Source of the DNA: Rhamnusium bicolor
Taxonomy: Eukaryota > Arthropoda > Insecta > Coleoptera > Cerambycidae
Assembly (NCBI GenBank): GCA_029963845.1
Contig: JANEYF010002810.1
Coordinates: 4,053,501 to 4,117,500, forward strand
Length of the DNA stretch: 64,000 bases
Direction of reading: 5' to 3'
Every line of letters starts with the position of its first letter. Position 1 is the first letter of the stretch. The translations under genes were made by a program, and so were the position numbers. This document shows, one piece after another, positions 56,401-64,000 of this stretch. The notes beneath the pieces are model-generated. The model did no database searches, was not told the origin of the DNA, and saw only the letters and a program-made list of their open reading frames with translations.

Positions 56401-56971
56401 AATTTTTATTTAAAAAAAAAAAACACATCTATCTTATAGGCATAATTTGTTTTTATTATTTTTTTTCATCACGCCCAATTAAATATGATTTAAATTATAA
56501 ATATTCCAGGACATAGATTTAAATTATCTCTTGTCCAAGTACTTTATTGAGATGGGATATATTTTTTAAATTATGAGATAATTGTTGACAATTTAACATT
56601 GAATTGTTCGGTATAAATTTTGTCTTAGTTTTTACTATAGGATACTGTAAAAACATAAAAAGGAACATATGATAGTTCTGCATTAAGGTGACGATTTTAT
56701 TTATTAATAAGAATAATTGTTTATAATAATTTGTTTTAGATAACCTTCTTATTCATTGGTATGATTTTGAAAAAAATGGTCCAACAACCTTGACAAATTG
56801 ATGCTATTTCTTCCTTGAAAGAATTTTCCATTCTTCATGTCTGTTTGAAATACCTGTCGGTTTTGTGTAAGAAACAAAGAAGCATGCCATGGTAATTGTC
56901 ATATGTACAATACTTTCCTTTAATTAGGAATTTGACGTTATGGCGTATTTTATTATAAATGAACGTACGTA
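53446..56971. other. Non-coding region
   Basis: About 3.5 kb without a supported gene. GC-richer patches at 53600-53720 and 54820-54960 are unidentified. A G-run of nine lies at about 54384. Confidence 0.4.
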
Positions 56972-57034
56972 GAAATCGAAAATAGAGTTAACCTAACATA
57001 ATTTCTATGTTAGGTTAGGTCTGTTTTCGATTTT
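56972..57034. repeat. 29-bp-arm hairpin
   Basis: AGAAATCGAAAATAGAGTTA and ACCTAACATA are mirrored by TATGTTAGGTTAGGTCTG and TTTTCGATTT, with a 5-base loop. Confidence 0.75.
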
Positions 57035-57428
57035 TACTTTAAGTTAGATTCAGAAAAATTGTTAATTTTTTTTCTCCCTTCCAACTTCCACAATCATTTA
57101 CTGTAAAGAATTTGTTTTGACACTCTGCAGATAGATGCAAACAAATTTTAGGCGGGTATTACAAGATCCGACAGAGGAGTTTCAAGGAGACACAATTTTA
57201 AAGTGGGCGAAAGATTTTTCAGTTAAAAGGTAGTATTGTTTCAAGATTTCTAAGTACTCTAGGATTAATTCATAGGTAATACTGAAAGGATACGAAAGGA
57301 AATCCTTCTAAGTGTGACGAGTTCAGTTGCAATTCAACCAGAAGACTTTTTGTAGACTTGAGTTTTCATCCGCAGCACTCAGATTTTTAACAGAACAGAA
57401 TAAAGTGATGATGCTTACATTTTGCAAT
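57035..57428. other. Non-coding region
   Basis: No supported feature. Confidence 0.3.
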
Positions 57429-57535
<107 letters not shown>

Positions 57536-57616
57536 TATTGTAATGTACACCAATCATTTAATTAAGTTCAAATAGGTTTCATTTAAATTTTCTATATCAG
57601 TGCAATTATTTATCGC

Positions 57617-57841
57617 GTAGGTATGTCTTTTTATTTGCAGCATTTCATGTATGTTTCTTCGGTTATAGTTAGGTTCTTTTTCTAATATTTTATGTTGTTA
57701 AAATTAAATCGGTGGTTTTGTTCTATGGCGTGTTTGGTGAGTGCTGTCGTGTTTTGGTTTTGAGTTTTTATGCTATATTTGTGCGTGTATACTCTTTTAT
57801 GTAGATACCGTTTTTATTGGCCTATATAAGTACAACATGAA
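57617..57841 (-). pseudogene. Penelope-like GIY-YIG endonuclease remnant
   Basis: The minus strand reads CTYIGQ, stop, KRYLHKRVYTHKYSIKTQ, then NTTALTKHAIEQNHRF and NFNNIKY. After a frameshift near 57685 comes EKEPNYNRRNIHEMLQIKRH. The YIGQ box, the AxxxHxxExNHxF-like segment and the final ExxNxxxRxxxEMLQIKRH are characteristic of the GIY-YIG nuclease domain at the end of Penelope-like reverse transcriptases, which nicks target DNA. The RT is absent. The stop and frameshift mark it as dead. Confidence 0.75.
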
Positions 57842-58150
57842 TTAAATTTTTGCATCTTGCCGATACAAAATAATAATTCTTGAAATAAAATATCTTATCA
57901 TATACTCACTATTTAAGCAAAACACCCACAGTAAATTATTTGTATACAATTCCAACGTTATCTCTGTAACATAAACAAAACGTTAAAAGCCAACATACCA
58001 TGTTAAAATATCTCAGTTACGTTAAAACAGACAATCCAATAACACCAAACATGTAACAAAATTTAAAACAAACACCTAATAATTAATAGTTTAAATAAAT
58101 AATGTAATGTAAAATAACCATAACTGTGTTTTTAAAATATTATATTAATT
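57842..58150. other. Non-coding region
   Basis: AT-rich; may be untranslated Penelope sequence linking the nuclease remnant to the terminal motif. Confidence 0.3.
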
Positions 58151-58245
58151 GTAGTTCTCTGATGATGGTGTAATAAATCGAAACGTTAGGGAAAAAAAAT
58201 AATAAAACTAGTTATATCAGACCGAAATCCCCAAAAAACTATCAG
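58151..58245 (+). mobile_element. Penelope-like terminal fragment, copy B
   Basis: CTGATGA (58159-58165), an extra T, a weak stem (GGT paired with ATC, allowing one G-T wobble), then GAAACGTTAG (58180-58189) and ATCAGACCGAAATCCCC, all parallel to copy A at 52.3 kb. It lies on the opposite strand to the nearby nuclease remnant. The hammerhead-like core is intact, but the usual GTC triplet is GTT. Confidence 0.5.
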
Positions 58246-58784
58246 ATGTTATTTTGCAATTATCGGAAATTTTGCGTGATGAATCGGACAAAAATACAGA
58301 GTAACCGTTTGGTGAGGATTATTTGTCTCAAAATCATCTGAACCTGTTTTTTTTTTAAATACAGCAATCAGACGTTAATATTGATCGGTATAGAGATAAG
58401 GTAAAAAATTTTGCATTTAATGACGTTGGAAGATATTGGCATCCCTTATTTCAGAAAAATGATGCGTGCCACTATGCACACTGAATGGCAGATCATGAAC
58501 ATTTTTCTGAGAAACCTAACTTGATGATTTGATGAATCTCCCAATTTGGTCGCCCAGGACTTCTATCTAGGATTTTTTTAAGACAGATCTTCAAACACAC
58601 TTAGTAAATTTAAAATTCGTACTAAGAATGCAGCTATTTATTGTAATGAATATTGTAGAATATTACTCATATATGAATAAATTGTACGGGAGGTTATTTG
58701 AAACACATTATGTTTAAAAATAAGTTTCTACTAATAAATTGCATTATCAAATGTTGATTTTTGCTTTTATTGTTATTTAATTCC
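58246..58784. other. Non-coding region
   Basis: No supported feature. Confidence 0.3.
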
Positions 58785-59165
58785 GTGGTCGCGGTAAGGC
58801 CACTTGCCTCTCACCCCGACAGCCAAGGTTCGATGCACAGCCAAGAAGCTAGGATTTTTTCGGAAGCTGAAATTAATTCCACCATACTTGGATATTGGAT
58901 GTGTGCCCGTTGTCTCCAAATTTGTAGCGCCCTTCCAGACATGTTTACTTTTTGGAAACAGGGGGGCTTTATTACCTGGGTTGTGTTTACTTGTTTTGAA
59001 GATACTACTAAGTTCTTATTACAGCGTGTAGAAAATTCATATCAGCATACTTGGATATTAGACGTGTACCCGTTGTCTGCAAATGTGTAGCCCCTTCCAC
59101 ACACGGTTGTTTTAGGGATACGGGGGTTGTATTGCCTGTAGTGTATTGGTTTGTTTGTTTTGAAC
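58785..59165 (+). mobile_element. tRNA-derived SINE, copy 2, with 163-bp internal duplication
   Basis: The head has TGGTCGCGGTAAGG (A-box region) and AGGTTCGATGCAC (B box, 58826-58838), then AAGCTAGGATTTTTTC as in copy 1. The body CATACTTGGATATTxGAxGTG to GTAGCxCC and the following GTTGTxTT occurs twice, starting at 58883 and 59046. The second unit is closer to copy 1 (CCACACACGG, GGGATACGGGGGTTGTATT). Open frames here are not genes. Confidence 0.7.
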
Positions 59166-62100
59166 GTTGCCGGATTCTGTATATACTGAGGAAGTGCATG
59201 CATCGTTACCTTGTAACAGACTTTAAATTTACGAGCATATAAACCGAATATCTTTTTAGTTCAGTACCTCTTTCGAAATGAAAATATTCGAATAAAAATT
59301 TTATACTTGTCGATTTTTTTCCAACATTTATAAATGACAGATTATAAGACGAGGATATGAGAATAAATACATTTTAGTTGGCTTGATCTTTTTTTCTTAT
59401 CATAAGTAATTTGCTGTTATCTAAAAAGCTGAAGAAATTTAGGCAAATCCTTATTCGTTGGATTCTTAAAACACGTTTTATATAGTTTTAAAAATAAATG
59501 TCTGTTAGTTGATATCATTGGAGACATTACTCCAAAAGTGCTGACCAGTTCAATTTTATTTACTTATTGCTGGTGATAATCCAAAGATAAACGCGATGAC
59601 TACGTACGGATGACTTTTCTGATTCAAGGAAGTTTTATAGATATTAGTACTCGTATTTCAAAGCCAGCAGGTCATATTTATTACTATCATACCAACTACG
59701 AAAAAAAAAAGACTAGAATTTCCAAATAAAACCGGTAGTCTTGCCGTTTAGTTTATATAATTTTCTATATTTTCCATAAAAGTTTGTTGGCAATCCTCTA
59801 ACCAAATTTTGTATATGTGTTTAATCATCTAAAGACGAAATTTTCATAAGATTTATTACCATATATGTCATATATGTATGTATATGCCTGAAATAAGTTG
59901 ATATTATTAGAAGTTATTCTTCGTGAGCCTATTCTAGTCCTTACTTATTTAAAATTATAACTTTATCCTAGACTTTCTTCACTTAGATAAAGGCAAGGTA
60001 TTTCCTTGTGTTGCAACAGCAACAAAATATTATTTTATGATATAATTTTGTATTTGACACAAAGATAAATTATTCCTTTAACAATGTGTTTAAGAAATAT
60101 AAACACGTAAGTATACTATGTTAACATAATTTCAATGTAGAATGTCAAAGAAAAATACCATCTATCTCAAGTAATATAGTTTGACGCAAACAAATTTGAC
60201 GATTTTCATATATACTTATAAAGACTGATAAAGTGACAATTTAAGGCGGGCTAATAACATTTGCAAAATTGAACACAAACACTATTAAAATGTGATTAAA
60301 GATCGACAGCACACCCATCAGTAGTGATACGCAGTCGTTATTGTTTGTGTATCTAACTAGATAATTTATAAGAGCTGTGAATTTTAAGCCACAGACGGTA
60401 ATTTTAATTTTTACTTTGAGTGTAAACAGCGTTAATTGCAAAAATAAATTCTAAAATAAAACCTGTTGCTTACTGTTAATACAGATCCTCTCATTGTATT
60501 CTGGCTGCGACACAGAATAATCCTTTCAATATTATATTACATTTAGACAATAAAAGCCAATAGGATATATGTATGCCTAATTGGTGGAAAAATAGTTTAA
60601 GTATATTTTCTAAAATTTCTTTATTGGGCTCCAAATCCTTTCGTAATAAATCGGTATCTCTGGAAGACAGATAACACACACCGCGATGTCATAAAATCAA
60701 TAAATTATTTTGTGAGTTCACTACAAAGTTGCCTCAAAAAAATCTCTGTTTGAGTTTATTATTTCTAACATATTATATTTCGCTTTAAATTAAAATTATT
60801 ATTGGATATTAAATCTATATACATATGAGTAAGAGAGTATTTCTCTATGTTTATCGTAAAAACTCATGAACACAAATATAAGTTGCTCCTTTACCTAAGT
60901 CAAATCTTGAAATGTCTGATAAAGTTACAGGATAAAATATTAGATTTAAGTACCAAAATATTAAATTGTTACATAAGCAGCAGTTACAATTAGTAGACAA
61001 AGAGGTTTTAGATGCAAAATCATTTGATAAATCGTTGTGATATTTACCAAATTTTCATTTTTACAACTAAAACATTCTCAATGTCACAGCTGGATACATT
61101 TTAAAATATGCTTTTAACTATACTAATTACTGGATACTTTGAGAAAAATACTTTTCCATGGAACATAAAGTATTTTAGGAAAAGTATCGAAGATACCATA
61201 TACATAAGATACTTCAAAGTATCTCACTGTCCAAATTTGTCCATCTCTTTTCGGCGTCTATTAATTTGCTGTTTGTATTGCAGCAAAACATTTTAGTACT
61301 CTCAGATAATAATTTTTTCTGTAAAGTAGTGCACCATAAATATAGGGTATAATATGTTATAGGAACATGAATTTACTACTGCCTAATCAAACAATTTATT
61401 AAGAGTTTCAAAATATTTTACTCAAATCCCATTTCAGAACAGCATTATAGATTGCTACGTTAATCTAGTGAAATATTTTCATAAACAGTGTCAATTGCGA
61501 GGGCTACTTTAGTATTTTGATGGGCCATGGGGTCATAGTTTATGGATGTATCGCCATCCTGGGCCTTTACCATCTGCTATACGCAGCATATATTTATATA
61601 CCACCCTCGACATATCGCCCCCCCCCCATATATACAAACTCATCAGAAAAACAAGGAAAATAGAGTTCGAAAAATGTCCACCTTAACAAGTCAAATTAGG
61701 TAAAGAGTAGGGTTTCCAAACGTTATTTGTTGAATCAGTGTACTGTTGGTGGTGAAATGTCAGGCGTATTATTTATTAATCATTATAACATCTTTATGGA
61801 GTCGAAAATGGTTGCTTTTAACAAAAGAAATAAGATACATTTGGAAGTTTTTTTAATACCAGTATGACCATCTTTCTCAATATTGGGCAAAAATGCAGTT
61901 GATTAATTTTGGTAAGTTGTAAAAAAGTCAGCTAATCATAATTCAGTCGATTATTTGTAAAACAACATAGCTGACGTCATTGATATAATGCAATTGGACT
62001 AAGCATATTATGTAGCTCCACAAATAGACGAAAATTTGTTTATTCACAATGAGATATTATCGAAATCGGAAAGAAGGCATAAGTTAAAAGTTAACTTTCC

Positions 62101-62536
62101 AATTTACTGATAATATAATTTAGTTATTTTTAAAATTCCAGTGAGAGATAGCAATTGCACGATATAATTTAAAATTTTTTTCTTTCGTAATAAGATTTCC
62201 TTCTAAAGTTTTTAATTTCTCAAAACTTGACCATCCGTTTGAAGCATTTTTCCAACAAAAGATGGCATCATTTACTTACAAGGAATATGCTTATCCTGTT
62301 TATTTTTTATATCCTCTAGTATTGCTGAAAATAATTCATTTTCATAACTTTTTCTTCTACTATACTTTTGTCATTTTTTTGTCAAAATATCATTTGGAAA
62401 TCGAACAGTTTAGCTAGTTAAAAATGTTAGATAGACAAGAAACTCCTTTGTAGTGAACGGACAAAAATCTTAACCCTACGTAGTCACGTATTCCTATGAC
62501 ATCGTAGAACGACCATGAAATATTTTCTAAAATCAT
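59166..62536. other. Non-coding region
   Basis: About 3.4 kb, AT-rich, no supported gene, one run of C near 61619-61627. The short frames at 60241-60679 and 61108-61296 lack recognisable domains. Confidence 0.4.
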
Positions 62537-62840
62537 TCCCAGCGTAAATTGTAAATATTTTAATTATTCCCAGTTTAAACTATAAATAATTCAATTATTT
62601 CCAGTTTAAACTGTAATTAACTGCATCATTTCCAGTTTAAGTTGTAAAGTTATTTGAATTATTTACAGTTTGAACTGAGAATAATTGAATTATTTACAAT
62701 TTGAACTGGGAATAATTAAAATATTTACAATTTAAACTGGGAATAATAAAGTTTATAGTTTAAACTGGGAATAACTGAATTATTTACAGTTTGATCTGAG
62801 AATAACTGAAATATTTACAGTTAAAATCGGGAATAATTTA
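62537..62840. repeat. ~31-bp dyad minisatellite that switches strand
   Basis: Ten units. The first four read CCCAGTTTAAACTGTAAAT (near 62537, 62569, 62600, 62632). The next six read the reverse complement, ATTTACAGTTTAAACTGGG, followed by AATAA (near 62663, 62694, 62725, 62753, 62784, 62815). The core CAGTTTAAACTG is itself palindromic. Spacing is 28-32 bases. Confidence 0.85.
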
Positions 62841-64000
62841 AATAATATTTCATCATCCTTCTATACTCTCGTACATTCCTAATTATTTTACGATATATAT
62901 TTATCATTTACAAAATCGACGAGAGATATCGACCAGTACCCGAGTACCCGAAAAATGTTAGAGTCGGTTTCTTAACTTTTAATTACTCGTTGCCCGTTAA
63001 CTACTCGGATACCCAATAAATACCAGATACCCATTACACATAGTTAATTTCCCACATTCTTCTCGGCGATCACATGTTACAATATAGTCACAGTCATTCT
63101 GATGTAGTCCTTCAACGACTGACGAACAAACCCATATTAAACGGTAGTTTAACAATTTATCCACAAAAAATCTATCGGACATTAACGGCTTAAAGAGTAG
63201 TTAACGGTAACAGGTCGTTAATGGACAACAGGCCATTAAAGGGCAACTAGTCATAAATTCTTATTTTTCATGACTCCTCAAAGTCTCAACCTTTACGAGT
63301 AAAAACAGGGTATTCGAGCATATACTTATAGAGATATTTTTGCCACCAATTAATCCATTTATCAAACATAATGTAGTTGTATAGATACACTCTATTATTA
63401 TTTACATTATTTCAGACTATCTTAAACACTTTTATAGCAGTCTAAGCAGATATCTTAGAACATCATAAAGATATATTTGCTATAGCTAATTTTTTGTTTA
63501 GAATGTAATTTTAAATTTTAATGATATCTGTACATTTTTTGAAATAGTATAATATTACACGTTACTGCCACAGAATTTTAGTTCTTACACACTTATATAT
63601 ACACACATCTATATATACATCACATAACATACATACATTGTTTACCAAAAAAATGATAAATTGATTATTATAATGTAGCAACATCCAAGAGAATAAAAAA
63701 TGAGACCGTTTATTTAATGAATAGGTAGATACATTGTAAGTAAAGTTAACATCACAGCACCCTTAAAAGATATCGGTTATGTGACTATATAGTAGTTACA
63801 ACAATATTATTTACAGAAGTACGACTGTTCACTATTAAATACGTCAAAATAACGCCTAATTAAACATCAAAATCGACGACATCATCCGGTCGTCGCATGT
63901 TGCAAGTTGGTATATTACATCACGCGTCGGTGTTTTTAATCCTTAATAAACGTTTAATGTATATGTTATATGTAAGTATGGACTGTACTATACATATAAA
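62841..64000. other. Non-coding, short inverted and dispersed motifs
   Basis: ACCCGAGTACCCG near 62938, and CCGTTAACTACT (62995-63006) mirrored exactly by AGTAGTTAACGG (63197-63208). A CpG-richer patch lies at 63865-63935. No gene supported. Confidence 0.4.

Noticed and set aside
62537..62840. CRISPR-like regular spacing
   Set aside because: Units are directly adjacent, palindromic and flip strand, with no unique spacers; the context is eukaryotic.
63870..63935. Minus-strand mini-frame MRRPDDVVDFDV in a CpG-richer patch
   Set aside because: Only 12 codons, weak donor and no acceptor; too short to support as an exon.

Overview
The window is AT-rich eukaryotic nuclear DNA. It shows no bacterial signals and no intact long gene. 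The repeat content (jockey, RNase H-bearing LINEs, Ty3/gypsy, Penelope-like, Tc1/mariner-like, hAT, tRNA-derived SINE, long-inverted-repeat elements) suggests a large, transposon-rich arthropod genome, most likely an insect and plausibly a beetle. The species call is inference. No complete host gene was found; two short exon candidates (minus strand near 20.2 kb, plus strand near 37.0 kb) are the best hints of host coding sequence, so most of the window may be intronic or intergenic.

Layout. 0-3.5 kb: a YqaJ-like nuclease fragment, the 3' end of a LINE and a degenerate ~107-bp tandem array. 3.5-6.27 kb: a decayed jockey-type LINE, cut off in the reverse transcriptase just before its catalytic YADD box. 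6.27-12.27 kb: a decayed Ty3/gypsy element with gag, protease-RT-RNase H, integrase, polypurine tract and a 3' LTR that carries a ~370-bp insertion; its leader holds four perfect multi-unit heat-shock-element-like clusters and no 5' LTR is visible. 12.3-16.1 kb: pieces of a long-inverted-repeat element, a ~160-bp satellite array, a minus-strand LINE with clear 14-bp target-site duplications, and a MITE inside a GATAAAT-rich microsatellite. 16.1-29.4 kb: mostly non-coding, with MITEs, a hAT element, a perfect hairpin and a second RNase H LINE fragment. 29.4-30.8 kb: a Tc1/mariner-like element with ~570-bp inverted repeats. 33-39.7 kb: MITEs, an exon candidate, a LINE RT fragment and a tRNA-derived SINE. 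42-50.5 kb: four more palindromic elements and a Penelope-type hairpin with a hammerhead-ribozyme-like core. 52-59.2 kb: Penelope remnants, a TA-flanked MITE, a (TA)n tract and a second SINE copy. 62.5-62.9 kb: a ~31-bp minisatellite whose units switch strand midway.

The interest is in how the mobile elements are built, not in a host pathway. Strongest signals: the heat-shock-element clusters in the gypsy leader; the ribozyme-like fold, where the two inverted copies differ only by one compensatory base pair over 34 nt; a SINE family with a tRNA-like head and several copies; and a dyad-symmetric minisatellite. Nearly every coding remnant carries stops or frameshifts, so the insertions are old.
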